The notes: generated from the sequence alone by a model not told the origin. A stretch of DNA of 64,000 bases from Bacilli bacterium (GCA_024408235.1 JAKSVF010000004.1:1-64000); one strand, 5' to 3'; positions 9,229 to 17,358 are shown, counted from the first letter of the stretch. Program-made: numbers and translations.

Positions 9229-9969
9229 ATGGCACAGCGTTCAGTCAAATACAGATTTTATTCATCACTGATGTATTTATGCATCTATTTGATTGTGGTC
9301 GCGCTTCCGTTTGATAAATTCCTCAACAGCAACTATCACTTGCTATTGGTCACAATCGGGAAGGTCATTCTTTCAACTGTGATGATAATAATGTTCAAAA
9401 GAGAGGGATTTGCCTTAGAACAGTTCAACCCTAGAAGGTTGGTGGCTTTCATTCCTTTGTTGGTGCTATGTGGCTCTAATCTAGTTTTTCTAGGAGTGGA
9501 TCACTCTAGCGTTGCTCTAGAACCTAATTACTTAAGATTGATTAACTCGGCTTGTTTTTGCTTAGCGACCGCTCTATCAGAAGAGTTGATATTTAGAGGT
9601 ATGGCCATAAATGTTATCAAGAGCAAATTCAATAGACCTCTGACGCTTATTATTAGCGCTCTAGTATTTGGGGCTGTTCATTTTATTGCAGGTGTGTTTT
9701 CAAATCCATTAGGGGCTTTGATTCAGGCCGGATACACCCTTTTCCTCGGGCTTATTGTCGGCTTTGCCTATTTATATGGTGGCAGCATATATGCGGCCGT
9801 GTTCATTCATTTCCTGTTTAACTTCCTCAACGATGGATTGTTCCCGTTGTTGTACGAAGGCGATTGGAATGCCACGTTCTATATCGTTAACATCTCGGTC
9901 GGCGCAGCTGTTGCTATATATAGCGCCATCTTGTTATTCATATTTGAAAGAAAAAAGAAGGAAAACTAA
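9229..9969 (+). CDS. CPBP-family intramembrane metalloprotease
   Basis: This 246-residue polytopic membrane protein belongs to the CPBP (CAAX protease/bacteriocin-processing, Abi) family of glutamate-type intramembrane proteases. The signature EExxxR motif is SEELIFRG (about residues 121-128), followed by FGAVHF and FIHFLFNFLND, which supply the metal-binding histidines. Substrates of bacterial members are mostly unknown; roles in bacteriocin self-immunity or peptide maturation have been proposed for the family. It is divergent from speA-aguA and convergent with lgt, with which it shares a terminator. No bacteriocin gene is visible nearby. Confidence 0.88.
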   Translation: MAQRSVKYRFYSSLMYLCIYLIVVALPFDKFLNSNYHLLLVTIGKVILSTVMIIMFKREGFALEQFNPRRLVAFIPLLVLCGSNLVFLGVDHSSVALEPNYLRLINSACFCLATALSEELIFRGMAINVIKSKFNRPLTLIISALVFGAVHFIAGVFSNPLGALIQAGYTLFLGLIVGFAYLYGGSIYAAVFIHFLFNFLNDGLFPLLYEGDWNATFYIVNISVGAAVAIYSAILLFIFERKKKEN

Positions 9970-9974
9970 AAGAA

Positions 9975-10000
9975 AATCGCCATCATTCGGCGATTTTTTC
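9975..10000. terminator. Terminator between the CPBP gene and lgt
   Basis: AATCGCC/GGCGATT stem followed by TTTTTTCTT on the plus strand. The lgt stop codon lies inside this hairpin, so the two convergent genes use the same DNA. Confidence 0.75.
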
Positions 10001-10744
10001 TTGTTTCTGATTGAATTTTACTTTCTTGAAAAGCAGATATCCTAAATACGCTAAGCCACCAATAATAGCGAGTATTGACCAGAATTGAGATGGCGTAATG
10101 CCAGGGATGAAGCTTCCTCTATGGTCTCCTCTTAGATATTCAATTAAGAACCTAAAGATTCCATATACGATTGCGTATATCGCTAAGCTGTAGTCTGTCT
10201 CCCATTTCATCGCGAGGAATAATAAGACCAGTGACAATAGAATTAAGAATATCGCCTCAAATAGGTTTGTTGGGATGACCTTGACCCCATCTAAGACTAT
10301 TCCATACCACGCGTCTGTCTCTGCTCCGTAACAGCATCCTGCAAAGAAGCATCCCACTCTCCCAAAACCATGAGCGATTGTTATACAGGCCGGCGCAATC
10401 TTTAAAGCGGTGTGAAGGAATGGCCCATCTTTTTTTCTCTGGTAGAGGAAGTAAACGAGCAAGAAGCAAATAACGCCTCCGATGATGCCTCCATAGAAAG
10501 TCATGGCCCACGTCCATTTGTAGGCGCTGCCTTTCTCGATGAAATCGTAAAGATTCTGCGTTAGTATAGCGGTCACAAGTCCTGCAACGATTGATATGCA
10601 TCCGTTGATTTCAATCGCATACATCTGCTTCTTTTTGATTCCCTTCTTCCTCCAGAAGAGCTCGAGATAACCAAAACACGCTACGACGCCTAGCAGCATG
10701 AGAACGGAATATGTGTCGATAAAGCCAAATAGAGTTGGATACAT
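9983..10744 (-). CDS. lgt: Prolipoprotein diacylglyceryl transferase
   Basis: This 253-residue polytopic enzyme transfers diacylglycerol from phosphatidylglycerol to the lipobox cysteine of prolipoproteins; the CotH-like protein at 30.5-32.6 kb is a likely client. The diagnostic stretch HGFGRVGCFFAGCCYG and the late RFLIEYLRGDHRG block (with the conserved Arg) are intact. Seven hydrophobic segments fit the family. It ends in TGA, showing that UGA is a stop here. Its promoter puts the -10 box 6 bases from the ATG with no Shine-Dalgarno. Confidence 0.96.
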   Translation of the reverse strand: MYPTLFGFIDTYSVLMLLGVVACFGYLELFWRKKGIKKKQMYAIEINGCISIVAGLVTAILTQNLYDFIEKGSAYKWTWAMTFYGGIIGGVICFLLVYFLYQRKKDGPFLHTALKIAPACITIAHGFGRVGCFFAGCCYGAETDAWYGIVLDGVKVIPTNLFEAIFLILLSLVLLFLAMKWETDYSLAIYAIVYGIFRFLIEYLRGDHRGSFIPGITPSQFWSILAIIGGLAYLGYLLFKKVKFNQKQEKIAE

Positions 10745-10750
10745 GACTCA

Positions 10751-10780
10751 ATTATATTGATTTATCTATGCTTACTGCAA
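10751..10780 (-). promoter_or_regulatory. Leaderless promoter of lgt
   Basis: Minus strand: TTGCAG (10775-10780), 18-bp spacer, TATAAT (10751-10756), then 6 bases to the ATG. Expected transcription start is at or next to the A of ATG. Confidence 0.7.
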
Positions 10781-10800
10781 AGCATTTTGCTTGCTGACTG

Positions 10801-12267
10801 TCATTCGTTGTTGCGCTTATCGTTGATTGTCTTCCCTGAAAGAGACAATGACAAAAGCATTATGTATACAGCGGTTCCTAATAGGTCAAATAGATGAATA
10901 TCCACCAAACTCATGGCAAGGAAGATGATTGTTGATAGGAATGGATAGAGATTGTAGTTGTTGATGCCATCAGCGATTTTCTTAAACGAAACAAGCCTAT
11001 AAATTGAATACGCAGCGATTCCGAACCAACCGCAGGCGCCCATCATCTCCAGTATTGTGTCATGACAGGCTAGAGGCATTATTGAATCCAATCCGACAAA
11101 GTTATCGGGGCCTATGAAAAAGAAGCCTTTTCCGAAGGCTTTGTCAGATAAGAATGATTCTATTGCCATCTTATAAAGCGGGAATCTGCCGTTGTCAGAC
11201 ATATCAAATCCAATTTTTGCAAAGAACCCGTTTATTTCTCCGATGAACAACAGGACTGCCACGAATGTGATCCATGCTGCCCCATAGACAAAGTACCTTG
11301 CCCTTACTCCTCCGTGTTTAACTATTCCCATTGACACCGTATAGGCGATCAAGAAAAGAATCGCGGCAAGATATGTTTGTCTTGAGAATGTCAAAATAAT
11401 TGTGGCTATAATCATTACAAATACCGCATGAGTTACAATTTTTACGGAGATTCTTTTTTCGAATCTCAACAAAGAGAGGACAAACGGAATGGAGATATCA
11501 AGCAGCATTCCAACCGTATTCTTATTGCCCCAACCAAGGAAGATGTCAGGCCTAGAAGTCATCTCCATCCCGTTAGCGTAATTAGCAATATAATTGACCA
11601 CAGTCTCGCCTATTGGGAGCAAGGCAAATATCAGTACCTGATAGGATATGCCTTTCAGCGTCGATTCATCCACGCTCACATGCGGACGTGTAGCTATAAA
11701 TAAGACAAAGAAGAAAAAGAACATGAATGAGCCGAACATCAGATTTAGAGGTGTGTAGTCTTTTGAGAAGACACCGTTAGCCAAGAATGCGATTCCTAGT
11801 ACTAGGGACGTTATGAAAATGCCATCCACTTTAGTTTTTCCTTCAACAATGTTTGCGATAGCTCTATAAGTTGCGGACACTGCCGGTATGGCGACGAATA
11901 CAATGATTGGTATATAAATACGTGGTTCGAAATAATAAGAAACATCTATGCCGTGAATTCTGTTACCTGGGGAATTCTGAATCGAAATCATTGTGCACAT
12001 AAAAAGGAATGTGACTAGCATGCAGTTCATGTTCTTCTGAAAAAGGTAATTAACTGTGATTAACAATGATATTAGTCCAATAAGGAAAACATCGAGGCCG
12101 AAGTAGTGGGACACAAGGGTCAAGACAAGCAAGACGAGGGAATAATATGGCGTGTTCATCCATTGAGTCACCGCTTTTGTTAATTTGTTATCGACGAATG
12201 CTTTCATTTTTCCCATTCTACTAATCGTAATTGCTAATAAAAACAAAAATAGGACGACAATTGTCAT
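10801..12267 (-). CDS. O-antigen ligase/polymerase-like membrane protein
   Basis: This 488-residue protein has about 11-12 hydrophobic helices and a larger extracytoplasmic loop near residues 340-390 (GFDMSDNGRFPLYKMAIESFLSDKAFGKGFFFIGPD). The SDNGRFPLYKMAIESF segment followed by GxGFFFIG matches the Wzy_C/O-antigen-ligase pattern (R-x-x-x-W/Y near the end of the large loop). In a Gram-positive it would polymerise or ligate a capsule or teichoic-type surface glycan, but no glycosyltransferase cluster is adjacent. The start is uncertain: no Shine-Dalgarno is visible and a TATAAT box lies 20 bases upstream. Confidence 0.7.
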   Translation of the reverse strand: MTIVVLFLFLLAITISRMGKMKAFVDNKLTKAVTQWMNTPYYSLVLLVLTLVSHYFGLDVFLIGLISLLITVNYLFQKNMNCMLVTFLFMCTMISIQNSPGNRIHGIDVSYYFEPRIYIPIIVFVAIPAVSATYRAIANIVEGKTKVDGIFITSLVLGIAFLANGVFSKDYTPLNLMFGSFMFFFFFVLFIATRPHVSVDESTLKGISYQVLIFALLPIGETVVNYIANYANGMEMTSRPDIFLGWGNKNTVGMLLDISIPFVLSLLRFEKRISVKIVTHAVFVMIIATIILTFSRQTYLAAILFLIAYTVSMGIVKHGGVRARYFVYGAAWITFVAVLLFIGEINGFFAKIGFDMSDNGRFPLYKMAIESFLSDKAFGKGFFFIGPDNFVGLDSIMPLACHDTILEMMGACGWFGIAAYSIYRLVSFKKIADGINNYNLYPFLSTIIFLAMSLVDIHLFDLLGTAVYIMLLSLSLSGKTINDKRNNE

Positions 12268-12372
12268 TATTCAAAAGAATGTCATTAATTATAATCATTC
12301 CGAACTGTGCCACTTTAAATAATTTTCTTCTTAAGAAGAACTCTTATTAATAAATGACATCTATACATAGAT

Positions 12373-12390
12373 TGTAATATACTTATTACA
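12373..12390. promoter_or_regulatory. Perfect palindrome upstream of glgA
   Basis: TGTAATA-TACT-TATTACA, a perfect 7-bp-arm inverted repeat 24 bases before the glgA start. It is followed by AAGGAT...ATCCTT, a hairpin whose loop contains the GGGAGAG Shine-Dalgarno. Likely an operator plus a translation-limiting hairpin (inference). Confidence 0.45.
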
Positions 12391-12413
12391 TTCAAGGATG
12401 GGAGAGATCCTTT

Positions 12414-14231
12414 ATGAAAATATTATTTGAAACAAGCGAATGCGCTCCTTTTTCTAAATCAGGCGGTTTAGCAGACGTCGCATTTTCGCTTCCTGGCGCT
12501 TTAAAAGACAACGGCCATGAAGTTGCCATTATTACCCCGTTATACAAATGTGTAAAAGATAGGTTTGGCGAAGGCTTAAGACGTTTTAAAAAAACAAACA
12601 TCACCTTAGGCGACAGATCTATTCCGTGCGCTTTATGGAGAGGCAAACTCGGCAAAGTGCCTGTCTATTTCATTGAGAACGATGATTTTTTCAATAGAGA
12701 TAGGCTTTATGGCTATGATGATGATAAATTGAGATTCGCCTTTTTCTCTAAAGCCGTCATCGACGTGATGAAATTCCTTAAGTTCGTTCCTGATATTCTT
12801 CACTGCAACGACTGGGAAACCGCCTTATCTATTTTATATTTAAAAGATGATCAAGCCGTCCGTTCTGACTATAGAAACGTTAAGACCGTTTATACAATCC
12901 ACAATATCGCCTATCAGGGACAATTTGGCGCGAGTGAGTTATATTCCACATTCGGCTTAGTCGAAGGCTGGTATCAGGGCGCTTTAGCCTATGAATATCA
13001 GGGAAGACACGATGTCAACCTCATGAAAGGCGCGATGCTTATGGCAGACGCAGTTTCAACCGTATCTCCAACTTACGCTAAAGAATTGCATTCGCATGAG
13101 TTCGGAAAAGGCCTCGAAGGCGTGTGTGATTTGGTGGAAGCTAAAATGTACGGAATCCTCAACGGCATCAACATGGCTCATTATGACCCTAGAAAAGACA
13201 AGAGAATTCCTGCTAACTTCAGCCTTAAGAAGAGAGACGGCAAGGATATATGTAAAGCGGAATTGCAGAAAGAATTTGGCTTAAAGACAGAGAAAGATTG
13301 GCCATTATTCTGCTCAGTTGCCCGCTTAGTCGAGCAGAAGGGCATTGAACTCATTAAGGACCTTCTTCCTAAACTCATGGAGATGGGCGTTCAAATCATC
13401 ATCTATGGACAAGGTGATCAGTCTTATATCGACTTCTTCAACGATTTCAAAGAGAAATACCCTGACCAATTTGGGTTCTCAAGCGATTATAACGAAGAGA
13501 GAGCGGCACGTGTATTTGCTGGCTCGGACTTCTATCTCATGCCATCTAGCTTTGAGCCGTGTGGTTTATCACAGATGATGGCAATGAGATATGGAACGAT
13601 TCCTGTTGTTCACGAGACTGGAGGATTAAAGGATTCTGTTAGAGCCTACTCTGACTTCGATGGAATCGGAGACGGATTCTCATTCGCCGCCTATAACTCT
13701 AAAGCGTTGCTCCTAGCGATATCACAGGCCGTTAAGATTTATTTTGGGCAGCAGAATGTTTTCTACACCCTTAGAGATAGATGCATGAAGAAAGATTTCT
13801 CATGGACCAAATCTGCTTTAGTGTACGAGAAGATGTACTCTGATATTGCGGGAGGAGGTTCCGATCCAAGCATCTCCTTCATCGAAGCCTATAATACGCT
13901 TAAAGAATTGTATGAGGGCTTAGAAGAATCAAGAAACGCATATCTTTCCACAAAGAAAGACTCGTATTCAAATATCATCCAGATAAGAATTGAGGGGCCA
14001 GGAGAAGGAACATTCCATCTCAAAATAACAAAGAAAGAAGGAATGATTATTGAACCTGTGAGTTGCAGTGAAGCCGATTGCTTTGTGGCGGCGTCCTTAG
14101 ATAATCTTGTTGGCATGGCTAGCGGGACTGTCAGCGCGGATAAATTGTTCATAACAGGTCAAATGAAGGTCGATGGCAATGTATCTAAAGGCGCACAGAT
14201 GCGTTACTTGATTGGCAAAAAAGAGTTTTAA
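12414..14231 (+). CDS. glgA: Glycogen synthase fused to a C-terminal SCP2-like domain
   Basis: Residues 1-480 are a GT5 starch/glycogen synthase that would extend alpha-1,4-glucan from ADP-glucose. Evidence is the ADP-glucose-binding KSGGLADV near residue 16, ILHCNDWETA, YTIHNIAYQG and the acceptor/catalytic block SSFEPCGLSQMMAMRYG. The chain then continues to residue 605. The last ~90 residues (516-605) read as an SCP2/sterol-carrier-like domain, with FHLKI, an alternating strand region, SLDNLVGMASGTVSADKLFITGQ split across a helix, and MKVDGN. GlgA is normally about 480 residues, so this is a fusion. No other glycogen gene (glgB/C/D/P) is in the window. Confidence 0.9.
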   Translation: MKILFETSECAPFSKSGGLADVAFSLPGALKDNGHEVAIITPLYKCVKDRFGEGLRRFKKTNITLGDRSIPCALWRGKLGKVPVYFIENDDFFNRDRLYGYDDDKLRFAFFSKAVIDVMKFLKFVPDILHCNDWETALSILYLKDDQAVRSDYRNVKTVYTIHNIAYQGQFGASELYSTFGLVEGWYQGALAYEYQGRHDVNLMKGAMLMADAVSTVSPTYAKELHSHEFGKGLEGVCDLVEAKMYGILNGINMAHYDPRKDKRIPANFSLKKRDGKDICKAELQKEFGLKTEKDWPLFCSVARLVEQKGIELIKDLLPKLMEMGVQIIIYGQGDQSYIDFFNDFKEKYPDQFGFSSDYNEERAARVFAGSDFYLMPSSFEPCGLSQMMAMRYGTIPVVHETGGLKDSVRAYSDFDGIGDGFSFAAYNSKALLLAISQAVKIYFGQQNVFYTLRDRCMKKDFSWTKSALVYEKMYSDIAGGGSDPSISFIEAYNTLKELYEGLEESRNAYLSTKKDSYSNIIQIRIEGPGEGTFHLKITKKEGMIIEPVSCSEADCFVAASLDNLVGMASGTVSADKLFITGQMKVDGNVSKGAQMRYLIGKKEF

Positions 14232-14239
14232 AACAAATT

Positions 14240-14264
14240 GAGCGGTCATCCCGCTCTTTTTTAT
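14240..14264 (+). terminator. Terminator after glgA
   Basis: GAGCGG-TCATC-CCGCTC followed by TTTTTT. Confidence 0.88.
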
Positions 14265-14325
14265 TATGCGCATGCGCGTTGATAACTTAATAAGTAGATA
14301 ATATAAAAAATTTTTAAAAAAAGTG

Positions 14326-14353
14326 TTGCACATTATTTTTTTCCTAGTATAGT
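14326..14353 (+). promoter_or_regulatory. Strong promoter of the large structured RNA
   Basis: TTGCAC (14326-14331), 16-bp spacer, TATAGT (14348-14353), preceded by an A/T-rich tract (an UP-element-like run of A and T). The AAAAAGTGTTG...TATAGT layout is almost the same as at the S10 operon promoter (53.72-53.75 kb), suggesting a similarly strong, growth-regulated promoter. Confidence 0.75.
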
Positions 14354-14359
14354 TATGTG

Positions 14360-15440
14360 TTCGCCGGACGAACGAACCAGAAATTGGTGAAGCAACAATC
14401 AAAGATTGTTGATAAAGAACGCGGCGATGCATCATTACTCAAAGAACCGAAAGAACGGAACTTGTGAAAGAAACCGACGTAAGGGGACATGAGAAAACCA
14501 TCCAACCGATGGCTGAGGTTGTAAGACTTCAGTGGAGAGGGAAGAACGTGTTAGGAAGCTAACATGAAGAAGCCCGCTCGACAGGATAGGAAAGAGAAAA
14601 CGAGTCGCAGGTTCTAACAAGAGCTGAGCGGAAACGCCTCTAACCGAAGAACGACGACGAATCGAATCGACCAGATAATGAGCGAGGAGACGTGGCGCCG
14701 GAACCCATCGGAAAGCAATCAGTAAGGCGGCCGAGAGGTACAGTACTGATGTAGCGGAAGAACCGAAGGCCTCGAAAGAGGAACAGGGGAAACCGAAACC
14801 GAGCCAGCTTGAAGCAGGACTCACCGAGGACGAAAGGAATCGGGCAAGGCGCTTGCAAGACTGGATCATCGACCAGCTGATGGAACCTCAAGAAGTTGAG
14901 GATTGTCACCTAGGCCTCTGATCAACCCCGAGAAATTGAGGATGACCCACCTAGTGTGAAAGCGGAGAAGACCTAATAAACAGAAGAAGATCTGAAGAAG
15001 AGGTTGGAGCGAAGTCAGTTGAAGGACGGAGGGCAGATGGAAGTCTGCTAAGCCTCGGCTTGAAGGAGAATCCCGTAAGGGAGAGGACGAGAGCAGGGAA
15101 CGAAGCGATGAAGACAAGTCAGCAATCGTAAGATTGAAAGGACGGTCGGAGCTAATCCGTAGAGACGATGATGAAGCGGGGGAACAAAATGAACCCGCAG
15201 GAGAATCAAAACTATCTGATCCGTGAGGAAAGGACAGGAGGATTCCCGGAACGACCCAGCACAAAGATGGCGCCCGAAAGGACGGCAGGACAAATTCTGG
15301 GTGATTGCTAAGAGATAGATGGCAAGAGATGGAGTACCCTCCATCGCAAAGAGCTAGGCCTCTCCGAATCGTAAGATGCGGGCAGGGGCGCTAAGAGCGT
15401 ATGATGCAAAAGGGGGAGGCAGCGTGAGCTGTCTTTTTTT
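14360..15440 (+). ncRNA. Large (~1.08 kb) structured non-coding RNA, family unknown
   Basis: This stretch between a clear promoter and a clear terminator has no credible ORF, is purine-rich on the plus strand, and is packed with hairpins. Examples: GTTCG/CGAAC 14359-14373; CAACAATC/GATTGTTG 14393-14411; TGTTAG-GAAG-CTAACA 14549-14564; ATCAGTA/TACTGAT 14718-14750; CCTC-GAAA-GAGG 14770-14781; TCCC-GTAA-GGGA 15071-15082; CAATC-GTAA-GATTG 15123-15136; GATGGAG-TACC-CTCCATC 15328-15345. GNRA loops recur. A hairpin plus flank is duplicated at exactly 40-base spacing (14886 and 14926). GCATCAT (14429-14435) can pair with ATGATGC (15401-15407), which would close the molecule. It resembles ornate giant RNAs such as ROOL, GOLLD and OLE in style, but is longer than typical ROOL or OLE. 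I cannot assign it to any of them. Confidence 0.85.
14886..14954 (+). repeat. Imperfect 40-base tandem duplication inside the large RNA
   Basis: Two copies start at 14886 and 14926. Each has a CCNC..GA(A/G)..TTGAGG hairpin followed by GAT..CACCTAG. Differences between copies largely preserve the stem (for example A-U becoming G-U), as expected if the RNA hairpin is what is kept. Confidence 0.6.
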
Positions 15441-15452
15441 CTTCCCCCTTTT
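15408..15452 (+). terminator. Terminator of the large RNA
   Basis: GGCAGC-GTGA-GCTGTC (15418-15433) followed by seven T and CTT, nested in an outer AAGGGGGA/TTCCCCCTT pairing. Confidence 0.88.
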
Positions 15453-16034
15453 ATTAACTGAATGTTTATGAAATGGTTGGAAATATCCGTTGACTTTATA
15501 GCTTCCAAACATAATTTAAGTATGATTAGGATATACGCCTCGCTGTCTTCGTTCTTTATCTCTGCACTTTCTTATTGTAATTATTGCTGTGGAAGTTTTT
15601 ATCAAGTTCGATGTTCGATGAGCGTCAAAAACAGTTAAGATTTAAACATAAATTTGTCTGCGAAAAAAATGATTGCTCTTTTGCGCAAATTAAATTCGAT
15701 AGAATGATGCTTGGATACTTTGTATTTTCAGCTCATTTAATTGACTTTTTTAATTATTAAACACATAATTTTTGTGTCCTAGAAACATAAGCAAATTCAA
15801 AGACGATTAGGATTTTGACATGAGAGTCATAAATGCAGTCCGATCCTCTGCAAAATGGTGATAATGTTATCGCCTTATTGATTGATAACTCGACGGTTAT
15901 CTAAATTTTGTAAGTTGGTTACTTTACAACCATTAAAAGCACCTGCGTGCCACTTGTGAAACTTATCAATAAGAGTAGTAAAAGTATCTTACTATATAGA
16001 CTCTATCCATCTCCTGATGAAGTGATGTTTACGG
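15453..16034. other. Non-coding stretch between the large RNA and the spermidine operon
   Basis: About 580 A/T-rich bases hold no convincing gene. Visible structures are TTGGAA...TTCCAA arms near 15477-15510, a GGTGATA/TATCGCC hairpin near 15857-15874, and a possible promoter (TTGATT about 18 bp before TAAATT) near 15878-15908 that would transcribe the leader of the spermidine operon. Confidence 0.4.
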
Positions 16035-16063
16035 TAGCCGCATGTGAAGTGGCTATCTTTTTG
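15949..16063 (+). promoter_or_regulatory. Attenuator-like leader of the carboxyspermidine operon
   Basis: A terminator hairpin TAGCC/GGCTA (16035-16055) with an 11-base loop and TCTTTTTG ends just before the AGGAGG of the operon. Its 3' side (AAGTGGC, 16047-16053) can instead pair with GCCACTT at 15949-15955, which would disrupt it. Two exclusive structures imply transcription attenuation. The ligand is unknown; polyamine sensing is a guess from the genes. Confidence 0.5.
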
Positions 16064-16080
16064 TTTATTAGGAGGTAAGT

Positions 16081-17358
16081 ATGGCCCGTGTAATCATTAT
16101 TGGCTGTGGTGGTGTTGCCACAGTTGGCATCACAAAGTGCTGCCAGCACCCAGAGGTCTTTGAAGAGATTATGATCGCTTCAAGAACTAAATCTAAATGC
16201 GACGCTCTCGCAGAGAAATTAAGACCAACAACGAAAACGGTTATTCACACAACTGCAATTGATGCAGGTGACGTTAATCAGGTCATCGCCCTCATTAAAG
16301 AATTCAAGGCTGATATGGTCATGCATTTAGGCATGCCATTCCACAACCTCGTCATCATGGATGCTTGCTTAGAGTGCAAGATTCACTATCTCGACACAGC
16401 TGAATATGAACCTGAAGATGTTGATGAGCCAGTATGGAGAGCTAGATACGAGAAGAGAGTTAAAGAACTTGGATTCTCTGCATATTTCGATTACTCATAT
16501 CAGTGGGAATACCGTGAGAGATTCGAGAAGATCGGCAAGATCGCTCTTTTAGGATGCGGATTCGATCCAGGAGTCACTCAGGCATATGTCGCTTATGCAA
16601 AGAAGCATTACTTCGATGAAATTGAATATATCGATATCTTAGACTGCAACGGCGGAGATCATGGTTATAAGTTTGCAACAAACTTCAACCCAGAAATCAA
16701 CTTACGTGAAGTCTCATCTCCAGGCGCTTACTATGAAAATGGTAAATGGCACACAATCGCTCCAATGAGCATCATGCATCCATATGATTTCGACGAAGTC
16801 GGTGTTAAGAACATGTATCTTCTCCACCACGAGGAAACCGAATCTATCGCTAGATGGTTCCCAGAGGTCAAGAGAATCAGATTCTACATGTCATTCGGCG
16901 ATTCATACATCCAGCACATGAACTGCTTACAGGACGTCGGAATGTTAAGAACAGACCCTGTCATGTATAACGGCGTTGAAATCACTCCAATCCAGTTCTT
17001 AAAAGCCCTCTTACCAGACCCAGCAACCCTTGGTCCAAGAACGGTCGGTAAAACAAATATTGGATGTATCTGCCGTGGTAAAAAAGATGGCAAACCAGTC
17101 AGCTACTACATTTATAACGTCTGCGATCACCAGGAATCTTATAAAGAGACTGGATCACAGGCTATCTCATACACAACCGGAACCCCAGCTATGTGCGGCG
17201 CTATGATGGTTTTAACAGGTAAGTGGACAAAACCTGGCGCTAGAACATGCGATGAATATGATCCAGATCCATTCATCGACGCACTCAATAAATACGGACT
17301 TCCAACAAGGGAGAACTTCAATCCTAAGATGATTGATGATTCATATGACAATCTTTGA
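16081..17358 (+). CDS. Carboxynorspermidine/carboxyspermidine dehydrogenase
   Basis: This 425-residue saccharopine-dehydrogenase-family (LYS9-type) enzyme condenses L-aspartate semialdehyde with putrescine (or diaminopropane) using NADPH to give carboxyspermidine. The N-terminal Rossmann motif is IIGCGGVATVG, followed by the family blocks LGMPFHNLVIMDACLE and GFDPGVTQAY. The gene overlaps the decarboxylase that completes the pathway, which separates it from lysine-pathway homologues. With the arginine-to-putrescine genes at 5.7-9.1 kb the cell should make spermidine without S-adenosylmethionine decarboxylase. The ATG follows AGGAGG and an attenuator-like leader. Confidence 0.93.
   Translation: MARVIIIGCGGVATVGITKCCQHPEVFEEIMIASRTKSKCDALAEKLRPTTKTVIHTTAIDAGDVNQVIALIKEFKADMVMHLGMPFHNLVIMDACLECKIHYLDTAEYEPEDVDEPVWRARYEKRVKELGFSAYFDYSYQWEYRERFEKIGKIALLGCGFDPGVTQAYVAYAKKHYFDEIEYIDILDCNGGDHGYKFATNFNPEINLREVSSPGAYYENGKWHTIAPMSIMHPYDFDEVGVKNMYLLHHEETESIARWFPEVKRIRFYMSFGDSYIQHMNCLQDVGMLRTDPVMYNGVEITPIQFLKALLPDPATLGPRTVGKTNIGCICRGKKDGKPVSYYIYNVCDHQESYKETGSQAISYTTGTPAMCGAMMVLTGKWTKPGARTCDEYDPDPFIDALNKYGLPTRENFNPKMIDDSYDNL

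Noticed and set aside
9983-9985. Possible use of UGA as tryptophan (Mollicutes-type code)
   Set aside because: lgt ends at TGA in the expected place, Trp codons elsewhere are TGG, and no conserved gene contains in-frame TGA.
14360-15440. RNase P RNA, tmRNA, rRNA fragment or group II intron as the identity of the large RNA
   Set aside because: Wrong length for RNase P and tmRNA; no CCA-type tRNA-like end, no domain-V-type GAGC...tetraloop hairpin with an intron ORF, and no rRNA core sequences were recognised. A covariance-model search would settle it.
14097-15508. Several minus-strand reading frames of 66-144 codons across the large RNA
   Set aside because: They overlap each other, are Ser/Leu/Phe-rich as expected from the complement of a purine-rich strand, have no Shine-Dalgarno or leaderless promoter, and match no family.
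15522-15638. 38-codon ORF (starting MIRIYASLSSF) after the large RNA
   Set aside because: No Shine-Dalgarno, odd Cys/Ser composition, and a -10-like TAATTT only 4 bases upstream; not convincing.
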